DNA of 64,000 nucleotides, from the NCBI GenBank assembly GCA_903813345.2, contig CAIIXF020000009.1:8552030-8616029 (forward strand), written 5' to 3'. This stretch comes from Owenia fusiformis (taxonomy: Eukaryota > Annelida > Polychaeta > Sabellida > Oweniidae). Positions 36,001 to 48,000 of this stretch are shown piece by piece (within the stretch, counting starts at the first letter, position 1; every line of letters begins with the position of its first letter). The position numbers and the translations under genes are program-made. The notes beneath the pieces are model-generated. The model was not told where the DNA came from. It saw only the letters and a list, made by a program, of their open reading frames with translations, and did not search any database.

Positions 36001-39000
36001 TAGTATGACGTCATATTTTCCTGGGGAATCCTAGATTTCGAAGACTCAGTCTGTTATTGTGTCAAATGTAAACGCTCTTTTGCAAACAGAAAATTGACAG
36101 ATAAGCTTTTAACTTTCAGCTTTGATGTTTAAATATTGTGTATTTCTACCGGACTTCTTGCTGAATATCATATTATGTTATAACTTGATTTGGACCATTG
36201 CCTGATTGGTCATAGTGAAATTTTGATTGTGATTCATGATTGACTGGCAAGAAAAATAATTCCTATTGTTTTCCAGCGAAGTCAAAATGTTACAGCATGA
36301 GTTATAATGTCGAGCATCATGTTAAATTCTGCTAGTGATTAGAAGTCCATGCACAAGCATACACATAAGAGACAAACACACCCAGGCTCCAGGCCGTGGA
36401 TGGAAATATAAAACCATTTAAGGCACAAACTGGTATTTAATAGACCGATATGTAGTGTCTGCCATGTATTGAAGGTAAACCAATCTGCATTATTAATGTT
36501 ACTTCTATCAATACATGGATTGAGCAATGGAAAAGCAATGGCACAATCAAAAATGTGCATATCAATCGTGAATATCTCTCGGTTCAAAGCTTATTTCCAA
36601 CAGAATCGTGTCAAAATATGTGTCTGAGTAACAGTTATACATTATAAGATCGCAAACTCTTACCAATTATTAGCCGAATGGCTTATTTTCAACGAAATGT
36701 CCTTAAGACAACAGCCCTGGGTCGCGCCTGAGACCAAAAACTGTTTCAAATATCCCTCCCCTAATTATATTGGATAATAACATTTATGCGTGCGCGCGCA
36801 GCTCATCCACTGAACGAAACGCCACTTCCCGCTGAAATCACCGGGTATTGATCTTTCCCTTGCATAAACCAGCTGGAGCCAAAATAGAATGATTTGATAT
36901 ATGAAGTTTAAGGAAGCACTCCATAGCACTAGCAGCTATGCTGATCATTGTAGCGCAGCTATACGCAATAATTATGCATCTCAAACTCTAATTTCATTGT
37001 GATTTAGGTTATCATAACCCGGACCTATATGTCGTGTGCAATTTTAGTGTCATTGCCCACGATGTATCACATAATTTATATAACCGAGACACTGTTTTGT
37101 GTTATTTGATTATGTTTCAGGTGACCTTTGTTCGACTTCCACTGTGAATACAAGCTATTCTACCAAGTGCAGTGTAGTTGCCCACAATGTATCACAGACT
37201 CTTTGGCCGGACCACTGTGTGATTAACACAACAGACGCTGACTTTGTCTCGACATTGCTGACCACTGACAAAACTTTTATTATTCAGAAAGGATACAATA
37301 GGAAGGTATATGCTTTTGCATACGACTTTGTTGCAATTAATATATGTTTGATGTATTGTTTTGTTGTAATTGACCTTTCATATATTTTGTCAATTTTAGT
37401 CTAACTCTCTCGCTATTTAGTGACTTGAACACAAAGTAAGTCACAAGTAAGTTAATCAGTACATCCCTTTGCCTTGAATGTCATAAATGGTTGCAATAAA
37501 ACACACGATAAAAATAATAATCGAACAACAAGTATTACCTTTTCTATTCTATATCATCAATATCAAAATATGTTTTTTTGGTTTTGTCAACATTATTGTG
37601 ATTTCGAAATTTGCTTTGGAATACAACTCATTGAATTTCATTTTTATTGAAGGTCGTCAATTGCTTTTATTTGCTAAATGAAAATAGGAGGATGAATAAA
37701 GTTGAAACGTTTGTTTGTGTTAAAACGATTTAATTGTATCCATATATATAACACATATTAAAAGGTAGGTTTCTAAACAGAAGAAATCAGGAGTTTTCAT
37801 GTTTGAAAAAACAACAAAAAGGACTAGTTTTCCGGTATTCGTAGGCTGTTCAAAGTGAACTATTATGCAATCATACTCAATGATGGATGAGTATATGAGT
37901 CAAGTTTGAAAGTGCATTGCTCTCATTTTTTACTCTTGAGAGAACCACATGTTCAATTCAATCGTATAGTACCTTGCCGTATAACAACTTTCTTTTTTTT
38001 CAATCCATTAATCTTACAAAATGAATTTAGTTATCGGCATCTGGATTCATACGATGCTCCAAAAGATAATTCAAGTATGATCTTAAATGTTAAGTACTAT
38101 TGATGATGGGTATGCCAATTAATATAAACCAAAAATATAAAATGATGATATTTACCAATTCGGTCATGCAACTCATCGTTTGTTTGAAACAGCTGTGCAA
38201 ACGATAACAAAATATTCACCTTTCGTGCATTTTCTCTTTTTAGATAGACTCTTACTCTGCATTTTATGACAACGGTGGTTTCACACAGACAGAACTACAC
38301 AATCGTCTGAAGAGTTTTGATATAGACACCCTGTTCATTACCGGTCTTGCTACTGACTTCTGCTTGTATTGGACTGCCAAAGATGCCAAGAGATTAGGTC
38401 AATATCAATTTTGTCTGTTTTAAAGGTTTGGAATATATAGATTCTTGTTTACAGCTTAAAAAATTCAAAAATTTAAATATTCAAGGTTTCTATATAATTA
38501 TCATGATTGAATTGAGTCACCCTGATTTCACAAATGGCTAAATATTTTAAACGATTATCAAATGAGATTTGGTCAATTGGTATAATCATATTAAATGATT
38601 TTCACGCATATTTTCCCTTATTGCAGTGACAAAATTTCGAGGTTTACCAATCCTAAGCTGTCTGATACAGCATTGTCACACCGGATCCTTATTGGTCACA
38701 ATGTGATAATGCATGCCTTGCTATGTGTGAATATACTGATGTTCTATACATGTTTACAATGCAAAGGTGATAGGCGGTTGGTATTCAGCGTTCAGCGTCT
38801 GTAACAAATGACAGGTGGTTATATTCTGCTGTCAATGTTTGATTTGTTCTGTGCTTCAGGTTATAATGTGTACGTTGTCTTGGATACATCAAGAGGTATC
38901 ACGTTTCAGGGAACAATCGATGCTGTTGCAGATATGAGAACTAAAGGTACATGTTTATACAAAACTCCTCTTCAATATGTGAAGAGAAAATATATTTTCA

Positions 39001-40562
39001 AGTATTTGAAATTCGTGACATTCTCTATAACTCAATCAATTATGGGTTCAGGTTTGCATTTTTTCAATATCCCAGGACGTTTCCTAATGCCGCAGATCTT
39101 TAACATCGTCCACGGTCAAAATTTCGAAATTTTGAAGTAACAATTGATAAAGTACTATATGTAGTTAACACAAATTTCGTGGTAAAATCTACATCTATAT
39201 AAGTACAATCATAATTTGGACACAAAACGTTTGTTTGGGGAAACATTTTTTATTCAAATTTCAAAACTGTCGTTTATTTCATAAGATATGTTTTATGTGT
39301 TGTATATCTCTAATTGTAATTACAGCCAAGATAATAATTTAAATAAAAAATGTTTTCCCAGACTTACATTTTCAATGCACCTGACTGTAAATGATGCCCA
39401 AAGGATGAGTCTGGGAATCAGTCTGGATATCGACTTAGAAAATATTGAAAATTGTAATGTCTGAAAGACCAACTCAATCACACATATTATTAAACTTCAA
39501 TATCTTATCCTTCCTCTGAGAGTACAAAAATATCAATTTGTATTACAATTAATGAAGAATATTGGCATCAAAGAGAATGCATATGACTATGCCACAATTG
39601 AAAAAAAATTCAAGTGTAAATACTAAATGAATAATTTATACAAAAAGTTTGAAACATATCCTCTAAAACATTGCTTACTTTCTTTGTATAGACATTGAAT
39701 GGTATTTCTTGATAAGTGAATTGGTGTTTATCTGGCTAATCAAGGGATTATAGTCACTCAAAGTTACTGAGCATCCAGTTTTGACACTTCAATTGTTTTG
39801 GTGAAATTATACATATTTCAGTCAAATTCATGCAGAGCACAACATTTTGGTTTCAATTTTATAATATCTATACATGACCCTGGTGATAGAGAGTCAGAAT
39901 CAGTCAAAAAACCCAAACCGGAAAACTGTGCTCATTGTGAAAACTAAAAGTGAAGCTTTTTTCTGATTTCTTATACCAAATGACAGCCATCTTGCTTTTC
40001 CCACTTCAAATTAAACTGGCGGGAAATTCAAAAATTTGAAAAAAATTAAATCCTAAAATATATTTAAAAAATATGATTTTTTTTTAAATTCTTCATGGGT
40101 CTTTTAAGTTATTCTTATTTTACATGTCATACATGTTGCATTTTGTGTTTTTTCTATGATAATGATTATTTGTTTTCTGTAAGGATACTTATTTTGACTC
40201 TCCGCAGGGGGTTAATTATTCATCAAAACTCATGAAAAAGTAAATATACTTAACAAATATAACTAGGACAGTTATAAAAATCATATTTCACATACATTTA
40301 ACTGAGGGGCCAAAAGGGCATATATCCAGACTCATCCTTACGTAGACTCATTAACTGGAGTGAATTGTATGATACTCTGATGTTTCTCAATGTAAGACAT
40401 CTTCTTTCAGGAATACACATAATCAATTCTACAGACGTGGCTAGTGCATTAGAAGATTTGAACCAGTCGTCTTATGCAACAACATTGCCTTCAAACCACA
40501 TATTGGTCCCTATGGTCCTGGTAGCATTTTGGACTATGTTGGATAGTATTGTATTTGAATGA
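33044..40562 (+). CDS. Nicotinamidase, secreted form, copy 2 (six exons, 294 aa)
   Basis: Same reaction and exon plan as copy 1 at 12128-17180. Exons: 33044-33046, 35282-35585, 37121-37305, 38244-38397, 38860-38946, 40411-40562; the phases join to 295 codons including the stop. Residues 1-24 form a signal peptide. Active-site residues are intact: Asp31, Asp73, His75, His134, Lys159 and Cys204 (TGLATDFC). Exons 3, 4 and 5 have exactly the same lengths as in copy 1 (185, 154 and 87 bases), so the pair arose by gene duplication. Introns 1 and 5 are longer. The exon 4 donor is GTCAAT, weaker than GTAAGT in copy 1. The C-terminal hydrophobic run (about 275-288) ends in a less hydrophobic DSIVFE, so anchoring is less certain than for copy 1. 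Confidence 0.9.
33660..33825. repeat. Irregular repeats of a GTGTTCACTA-type motif
   Basis: Several spaced copies of GTTCACT or GTGAACA occur in intron 1 of nicotinamidase copy 2, next to the inverted repeat at 33836-34190. Confidence 0.5.
33836..34190. repeat. Inverted repeat with about 120-bp arms, intron 1 of nicotinamidase copy 2
   Basis: Left arm about 33838-33965 and right arm about 34068-34190 are reverse complements with small gaps, sharing CCATGCTGGATTTTG and GACCTCCAGTCAGTTTAACT. The spacer is about 100 bases. The sequence is unrelated to the inverted repeat in intron 1 of copy 1. Confidence 0.85.
35282..35585 (+). CDS. Nicotinamidase copy 2, exon 2
   Basis: Encodes the signal peptide, Asp31 and the DWHPYDH metal motif; ends in phase 1 at donor GTAATA. 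Confidence 0.9.
37121..37305 (+). CDS. Nicotinamidase copy 2, exon 3
   Basis: Follows TATGTTTCAG. Encodes LWPDHC and IIQKGYNRK; the donor is GTATAT. Confidence 0.9.
38244..38397 (+). CDS. Nicotinamidase copy 2, exon 4
   Basis: Follows TCTTTTTAG. Encodes IDSYSAFYDN and the nucleophile segment TGLATDFC. The inferred donor GTCAAT keeps the phase of copy 1 but is weak. Confidence 0.88.
38860..38946 (+). CDS. Nicotinamidase copy 2, exon 5
   Basis: Follows GTGCTTCAG. Encodes GYNVYVVLDTSRG; the donor is GTACAT. Confidence 0.88.
40411..40562 (+). CDS. Nicotinamidase copy 2, exon 6 with stop
   Basis: Follows TTCTTTCAG. Encodes GIHIINSTDV and the C-terminal hydrophobic stretch, and ends with TGA at 40560-40562. 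Confidence 0.85.
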
Positions 40563-40829
40563 AAACAATTGTGTGCCAACTGATTTCATAATATAGCCAA
40601 TGAAACGGTTTTAAACTTGCTCAACTTATAAGACGATGATTTATAAGAATATCACACTTATGGACATATAGAGCATGATGACGTAATCACACGCTTATAC
40701 TTATACGTTATCACACTACCCTACAACGTGGCCACGTTTAAAAGGGGTACGGGCAACAGTTAAGTTGCAAATGAACGTAAACTACATTTACATAATAACT
40801 TAAGTTCATTTACTTCAGAGTAAAATGTT

Positions 40830-41281
40830 TTATTTTCGACGTTTCGCTTATCATCCAACTAGCTTTATCAAGATTACATTCAAAATGGAAGTACGCAGTT
40901 ATATTATTTATGACGTAATAATTGAACAATACAATACCCAGGTAACAATAAACAATACAATAATAAACAATGACAATAAACTATGACAACAAACTATAAC
41001 TATAAACTACAAATAGAAACACCAATGTTTTATATATAAAACTATGGCTAGGAAACAATGGAAATATATAAATTCATAGAAGTTTTAGGGCTTATAGGAT
41101 ATCCTGCATCCATGTTCAACATTGGTTTATACTGCTTTATATAAACTGCTTCTTTAACTTTACGCTTGAGATTATTATTTTCTGTATCTATCACTGAGAC
41201 ATTTTGCCAGTCAATTGTATGATCATAATCAAGGGAATGTTCTTTTATTGTAGATGCCATTACATAAAAATACATTGACAT
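40830..41281 (-). mobile_element. Penelope-like retroelement, 3' end relic
   Basis: A 77-codon minus-strand frame (41048-41281) carries HSLDYDHTIDW, LKRKVKEAVYIKQ and MLNMDAG. This order resembles the C-terminal end of the endonuclease domain of Penelope-like elements (the E...I...N pattern). Downstream on the same strand is CTTGATAAAGCTAG followed by GCGAAACGTCG, a tail pattern I associate with such elements. The reverse transcriptase part is missing, so this is a 5'-truncated copy. The run of AACAATAAAC-like repeats (40925-41025) lies within it. Confidence 0.55.
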
Positions 41282-41509
41282 ATATCCCTATATACCTAGT
41301 GTTCTACTAGACATAACGTAGAATCATCAGCAGAAACCCCTATATAGCAGGCAAAGATAGAGAATAGTGTGTGTAGTAAGGCGATTCTTTGCACATGTAT
41401 TTCCATCGATTGGCTGGCCCCAATATAGGGAGTATTCTCTTTAGTAAAACCCCCTTCCCCCTTGGAGAAAAGTGTCTTACGTGAAAATTCATTGCTGTCA
41501 CTTTTTATT

Positions 41510-42350
41510 CATCTTAAAAGGTCCATGTGCAGTATGGCACGTGATTTTAGACGGTCATATCTTTCAACATGGGTATTTTCTAGCCATAAATGCATTGAGT
41601 TATAGGAATGTTTGACGTGTAATTTGGATAGTAAAGATCGAAAATCCAATGATCTGAATCCATTATCTTTGGTGGAAACACAGATCCAAATATGTCCATA
41701 TGTGTTTTGTGAATGAAATAGGACATTTTCATGCATTTCCGGAACTCCTGTTTACAATCAAAAACAATCCCAACTTCATCGTGCCTGCTATTCCGTAATT
41801 CTATACAATTATGTCCATTTCTGTGAGGTCGACAAAAATGTTGAATTATCAGATACTTTATAAATGAACGATGCTCCTGATAAATACGCTACGTACATTA
41901 TATCATTAAGACTCCTACCTGTGTTGACTTGGTAATCAATATTTGGGACGATTCGCAATTCTACATTAAACAATTTTGAACACTTTTCAAAATCAGAGCG
42001 AAAGATATTCATAATGACTTCATCTTTAGTTCCCCTTTGTTTTGGGATGAATATTGTATAATTGTACCCCTGTGATGCAGTTCTACAAAACGAATTGAGG
42101 AAATTTTGAAAAATGGGATGGTTTCAGAAGTATTTCCATTTTGAAGGTTACATGCTACACATACCAGTGCTATATCCTGTTCAACCTCTTTGTTATTGTC
42201 TTCAAATCTAGAGATCTTGTAGAACGCTCTTGGTTCTTTCCAAACTGTCCACAAGTTTGGAAGCATGATCGATAGTATCCCTAAAAGTAGAATTACAGCG
42301 GCTACTTTACGTTGACTCCAAATCTTCTGCAAGCGTATGTTTTTAGCCAT
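41510..42350 (-). pseudogene. Type II membrane glycosyltransferase-like gene, frameshifted
   Basis: Starts with MAKNIRLQKIW and a single membrane segment (AAVILLLGILSIML), then a lumenal domain. The frame opened at 42350 continues as PIFQNFLNSF after a one-base shift near 42115, then TASQGYNYTIFI and AYLSGASFIYKVSDNS. After a second one-base shift near 41817 it continues as FIHKTHMDIFGSVFP and SDHWIFDLYY, and it is broken again near 41580 before ENTHVERYD. This resembles a GT-A-like domain found in invertebrate type II membrane proteins and in the GREB1 C-terminus (HRTH..IFG..FP followed by DDWI). Here the D-x-D-like site reads VSDNS and the later motif DHWI. Two or three shifts suggest a pseudogene, possibly an intronless copy; assembly error is the alternative. 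Confidence 0.5.
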
Positions 42351-42529
42351 TTTCTTCTCAAATGTATCTTTTCTTCTCACTTTTATATTCGAAATGTAAT
42401 TATGTTTTATATTCTTTTAAGCTTTGCACACATTGCAAAATTTGCAGAACGACCGAAGGGTGTGAGGGGTTCGAAAGCTTTTGTGCCTAGCCCTCAGGGG
42501 TGTATTTGACCATATTACGCCTGCTCTGA

Positions 42530-42735
42530 GGTCTTTATTACGATTCGAACATGAAAACACAGCAAAATGTTTCGAATATTCATTATGGTGCGCCATTACT
42601 ACGACCTGCCGTTATGACGTCACATATTACACGTTTTACCAGGAGTATTCTTCGCGAATATACCCCGGGTGAAATGTTGACTTTGTTTACAGTTTATAGA
42701 AGGCGTGAATACAGACATGTTCGAATATATTTTAA
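42530..42735. repeat. Dispersed repeat with TGACGTCAC, copy 2
   Basis: Same orientation as 15914-16125 and collinear with it over about 205 bp. Both copies keep an open frame from the ATG inside TTATGACGTCAC. Confidence 0.7.
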
Positions 42736-43388
42736 AGTATACAGTGGGTTCGCTTCATCGTCTTTATTTGCCGTAACATATGACTACTTGACTAGGCAAA
42801 TGGACAGCACTGTAGCCGCAAAAAGCAGATTACAGGGTATCCAGCAAAAAAGGCAACCCTACTCTTAAAGGACCAATGTAAATATGACTTGTATTGCAAT
42901 CTTACCCACTGTCACTAAATATTCGAACCTTTTTTTCATTTCACGAAATGTTTTTTTTGAAGACCTTTTGTTCTTAAAATCTTAAAATTAAATTTTAGAG
43001 GTCGCACGATACTATTAAAAGCGATAATCCACACCGATGTTAGGATTCACTCATTTATGCAAACCTGTTCTAGGAAAATTGGAACTGGTTGATCCTAAGT
43101 TTGGACTTTGAAAGTCCCCATTTGAAGATAGCTTAACCCGAACATATCATTCAATCTTCACCCATGTTTTTCAAGTATCCCAAACGCTTTTTGTAAAACC
43201 TGCTCTGATTGGCTAATATGCTATGGGGTCATAAAACTATTCTGGCACCAAATTCAAATGTTATGACAATTCAAATGAGCTTTAAAACCTTACAATAAAT
43301 TGAAATACTAGTATTTACAATTAACAGATGTGTGAAATAATTATATCTGGGCACAAAATATGAAAAATTACAACCCAGGGTTGTTACA

Positions 43389-43556
43389 CTTGTATTCGCG
43401 AATGCAACTAACGCCTGTTAGATACTAAAAGTCTATGTCAATGGTAACTCATTTAAATATGAATGGAATAGTGGCAGGTACTGTTCAAATTTAAATAAGT
43501 TGGTCATTAAATAGGAAGTGAATCCGATAGCAGTTAGTTGCATTCGTGAATACAAG
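43389..43556. mobile_element. 168-bp MITE with 24-bp inverted ends
   Basis: Ends CTTGTATTCGCGAATGCAAC and GTTGCATTCGTGAATACAAG are inverted with one mismatch. No coding capacity. It appears to sit inside the left arm of the larger inverted repeat described at 43735-44565. Confidence 0.8.
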
Positions 43557-43734
43557 CTTAGTATAGCGAAGTAACCTCCTTCTATTTGTTTACATTCGCG
43601 AAAACGTATTTCGGGGTACAGAAAACGTTTGTGCTTAGCCAAGCGGTATCTATTCGTCGATATAATACCTGTTACTCTGTCTATATTTCTTAATTACATA
43701 ATGTCATATTACAATACTTTTTGCCGATAGGGCT

Positions 43735-44565
43735 AAAAACAACCGCATTTTTGCTTTAATTTGCAATAAAAAAATGTATCCACAAAACAGTAATATTTTG
43801 CAAATGGAATACATCTGTCCCAGAAGAATTTGTGTTCCAACAATATTTTCCTCAGTTGATTTGATTTTAAAGCTAGAAAAGCTATAAAATTCCAATGAGA
43901 ATTTAACATGGCACAAATGCAATCTGTTCAATTTTTTTCCATCTGAAAATATTTCATTGGGTGACTACCTATATAAGTAAACAACCAATGAAAATCGACT
44001 ACATGCATGGGGTGACCACTGTGGAAGCACTGAAATCATGTTATTTTCTATCCGGTAATGCTATTGTATATATTCTCAGGGATAATTTCACATCCAGTTA
44101 GATTCAATTACTTATAGATATGGGTAATATAAAATATCTTATTGAGGAAATGGACTCTGTAATAGTCAATCTCGAAACATATTCAAGTAGTGATAGTGAT
44201 TAAGACTATGTTAAGATTCCTAGTTGAGAACTTATAAAAAAATTGTACCTTTGAGATGGTCCCTTGCTGTACATGCCCTTCATACCTTAATGCATATGAA
44301 GTGCAACTGCAATAAACATACTCATCCCTGTTTTGCATGTTTTTGATTTTTGTTTACAACTATGTTAAATTCTCATTGAAATTTTGTTTTCTAGCTTTAA
44401 GGATTAAATCGACAGAAGAAAAAATGATTGAATCATAAATTAATTTGGGACGGAGGCATTCGGTTTGCGACATGTTGCTGTTTTGCGGATATTTTATTTC
44501 GATATTGCAAATCATAGCAAAATGCTCATTTCTAATGCATTGACATAGACTTTTAGTATCTATCT
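43735..44565. repeat. Interrupted long inverted repeat
   Basis: The left arm 43735-43912 is a diverged reverse complement of 44364-44540, sharing CATGTTAAATTCTCATTG and TTCTAGCTTTAA in the inverted sense. A further 25 bases of left arm (AGATACTAAAAGTCTATG) sit at about 43419-43443 and match 44538-44565, displaced by other insertions. The spacer of about 450 bases holds only tiny open frames. Confidence 0.65.
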
Positions 44566-44647
44566 GTATGCACAATTTCTGCCAAAAATATTGGTATGTA
44601 GTTTGAGAAAATTGGATATCACAATTTGTGACCTAGGTTAATGACTT

Positions 44648-44660
44648 TGACCTTTGACCT
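44648..44660 (-). promoter_or_regulatory. Perfect DR1 nuclear-receptor-type site
   Basis: On the minus strand this reads AGGTCAAAGGTCA, two AGGTCA half-sites spaced by one base. The same 13-mer lies on the plus strand at 29346-29358 inside an interspersed repeat. Function is unproven because both sites sit in repeat-rich sequence. Confidence 0.35.
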
Positions 44661-44937
44661 CGATGGGTCGTTTGTGATTAAGTATGTAGACATAGATTTG
44701 AATCCAAAAAATCGATTCTCGGGACTCAGAGAAGGAATGAGATGTCATGGTTTATCATGAAAGAATGTCAACAAAAAGTCAAATCTTAAATCTAAGGTCA
44801 GATTTGAAATTCTTGAGAACTAGTAGATGATTTAAAAAACTAGTCAATTTGAAGCAAGTTGAAAAAAGTTCTTTTGCCATTTTTTTACCTTCATCTTCTC
44901 AAAATCGGGTCAAAATTAGTCCAGTATTGGCGTCCAC

Positions 44938-45020
44938 CCGATATATTCATGTTGTACTTGGCTGGCTGTTGACGTTTTAATCCATTCGAAAGAGCTGTAT
45001 AAAACAGTATAGTTATCACT
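44938..45020 (-). mobile_element. Fragment shared with the hAT relic at the right edge
   Basis: Minus-strand text encoding KRQQPAKYNMNI matches 63850-63925, where it precedes a hAT-like C-terminal domain. Only the upstream part is kept here, followed by unrelated sequence. Confidence 0.5.
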
Positions 45021-45059
45021 ATTCATAAAATATTTTCTGTCACTTGGCATCAAAAGAAG

Positions 45060-48000
45060 AAAGATTAATTTATGTACAGGTATACGCGTTTGTTCTTTTT
45101 TGTCAGTAGTTTTGTGCTTTAGCACAGATGTAGCCTGCTGATGTAAACATAACATCATCTAATGTAAGTTTAAGACGGCACGTGTTGTACGTGTAGCACC
45201 ACCGATTTGGAAGTTTCAATTTGCCCAGCAATTGTAACACGTTTTGGGGAGATAGGTTCGATTCCTAAATCTTCTCTAATAATCTGAAAATAATATCAAA
45301 ACAAAATGGTACGAGCGTTTCTAAAATTGTGTCCACAATCGACGGAGCGTTCCGAGGAAAACAAGCGATTTCTTGAGAATAAGTAATGGAATTGAACTGG
45401 AATTTCAACAAATAAGAATATACGGGATTGTGATTTACAACGTTAAAGTGCCCGATAAAGTATAAAATGCGCATGCGTCCAGGTGTTGATAAACTATAAA
45501 TAGCGAAAATCCAGGGTTTGTCACCACAAGGTAAGCCAGGACGTGTTGAGAGAACAGCTAGTGTTGATATTGAATTTATATGTAGCCAGATAAGTTTCCA
45601 TATTGAAATTACATATGGTTATTAGCAATACTCTGTAGGTGCTAAATAATAAAATATTTAGAGTATATATGAGAGAAATTGGTCATTTCGAACCTGTTGA
45701 AAAGTTTGTGGCTCTCGGCTACACCGGGGAATTTACTTCCATGAGTACACACATAAATGTGGGGTTCCCCAAGAGGTACGCGACAAGGTGACCTGGCATC
45801 AAATGTGCGACTAAATGCTACTATCGAGAAGATAAAATAACGAATACGACAATAAGTTATTGCATGTGACAATTCCGAGCCTTCATCTCACTGAAGTATT
45901 TTGAAGTGAAAATAGGATTTTTGTTTTGATACATGGATTCAGATGAACGTAACTTTATTCTGACAACTAATCAAAACTGAACAAAATTGATTGTACGTAA
46001 CAGACAATTTATTGTTTTACAATGTTTTGATTGGCTAAACGAATGAAACCAACAAATTATGACATGTAAAATGACAATTTTGAAATGTAAAATTTAAAAG
46101 TGACAAACACAACCTCCCTATCCACTCTTTGGGACCCCTAGTAAATTAGTAATATGTACATGTAGCAGTGGTAGTGTACAGCTTATTATCACACTACGCT
46201 TTGTATTCTAAAGCCTGTTGTTTGTAATAACACTGTTCACTCAACGTATGTTTTGTGTGTGGGCAGTCAACGATAATCATTGTTTTATCCCGGTTATATG
46301 ACCTCGGCAATTATAACAAAACCGCACTAAACGAAAAAACGCAAATAAGAGAAAGCTTTCACACACATATAAAAAATGAACTAGTCTAATCCGCCAGTAT
46401 AAACTCTGTGCTATTCACCTTTCCATAAAGTCAGCTCATGAATATTATAATGAGCCGCTTAAAAATCTGTGACGTCAATGGGAGAAACTTTTTGCCCGCG
46501 AAAAACAAATGCAATTGAGTATACATGTAAATCCTCGGTTGATTGCTGTAAGTTTTACCTCTTCAAATGTGCAAATTATCAGTAAATTATTGACGAATTT
46601 TTTATTGAACGTCAAATTAACATTTATTTACGCCTTCTAAGCGATTTAAATATTAAATTTCTGTTCATAATGAGTAAATAAATTGAAGAGAATTACTCAC
46701 GGTCATTTTTCAATCATAATGGGAACTGCATGTGAACAGGTGAAATTATCATAATCATTGGTTCACCAACATTATAACATGTCTCTCATGCATAAAAATA
46801 TATAGATAGACAATCTATTTTAAGTTAATCTTCAGTGTCATTTGATGAATGACCTGTTCAAATTAAAAACATTTGCTCTTATTCATTTAATCATTGACTT
46901 CACTACTCCCATAATTCAATTAACTAATCACGATTACTTCCTATCTATTTCTGCAAGTCATATATAAGATCGTATCTTGAAAATAGTATACATGAAAACA
47001 TCGGAATATAGAATGTTTTTTATTCAGTGTAGAAACAGTCAATTTGTTAGAATATCTTGCTAAAGCAAAACTGTCAACATAGATCCAGCAGACCGTGGAA
47101 TTTTTCTTAGCCAAAATGATGATGGATTTCTCGAAAATAATGAGAACGCTTAGAAAACAAACCTGAATATGCAGGGTGTCCTGAAAACTTCATTTGTGAA
47201 ACCTCACTTGTCATAGGATAAATTAGTTATGTGATGATCGGTTTTGAATAATGATCACCGGAAAGATTTCAAAGAAAGAGCGTATATCTATAATATTTAT
47301 TGATGATATGTTGACATTGCTGATCGTTATTGACATCGCTGATGGCGAATTAATACCAAAAGGTAACGATATCGTATATGTACTATGAACAAATTTCATT
47401 TGGTAAATAATAAAGTAATGGTTTAAGTCTAACTTCTAGGATAGAAAATTTTGCTTCGAAGTTATCTTTTTAATAGCCAATGGGCGTTCTCCAAGTTTGG
47501 AGGATGAAATGAAGGTTTTTTAATGAGGCCCAGTCGCGTTTAGCGAGAAACCCATTCTACGTTTTACTGAAATTGCAGCTGGAAAAAGTTTCAATGATAA
47601 GAAAGTTAGTTTAGTCATGGGCTTTCATGATCTTGAAAGCCCATGGTTTAAGTTACCGTAACATATTCATGCTTTTGAAAATATTTTGTTAATGTGTATT
47701 ATGGAGATGGGATCGATCCTCCATAACAAAGTCAAACAAATCGTGTTTCAGTTCGATTGGTTTCGTTTGCGCGAATGTCACTCATGGTGAATTTCTGATG
47801 GAACTTCTTACTACGACATATAACCATTTAACAGAATATTGTATGACCACTATCAGATAATTAAACCGATCGTTGTTTGTAACTTCACAATTTACATTTT
47901 TTGTTTACAATCGCACGAGATATGTGAGCCCGGGTATGTGAAGCTGATCTCAGAAGTCTTAATAAACAATAGTTCTGTCAAAAAATGATTAATTTAAACT

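Noticed and set aside
42551-42868. 105-codon open frame as an independent gene
   Set aside because: Most of it is the dispersed repeat also found at 15914-16125; reported as a repeat instead.
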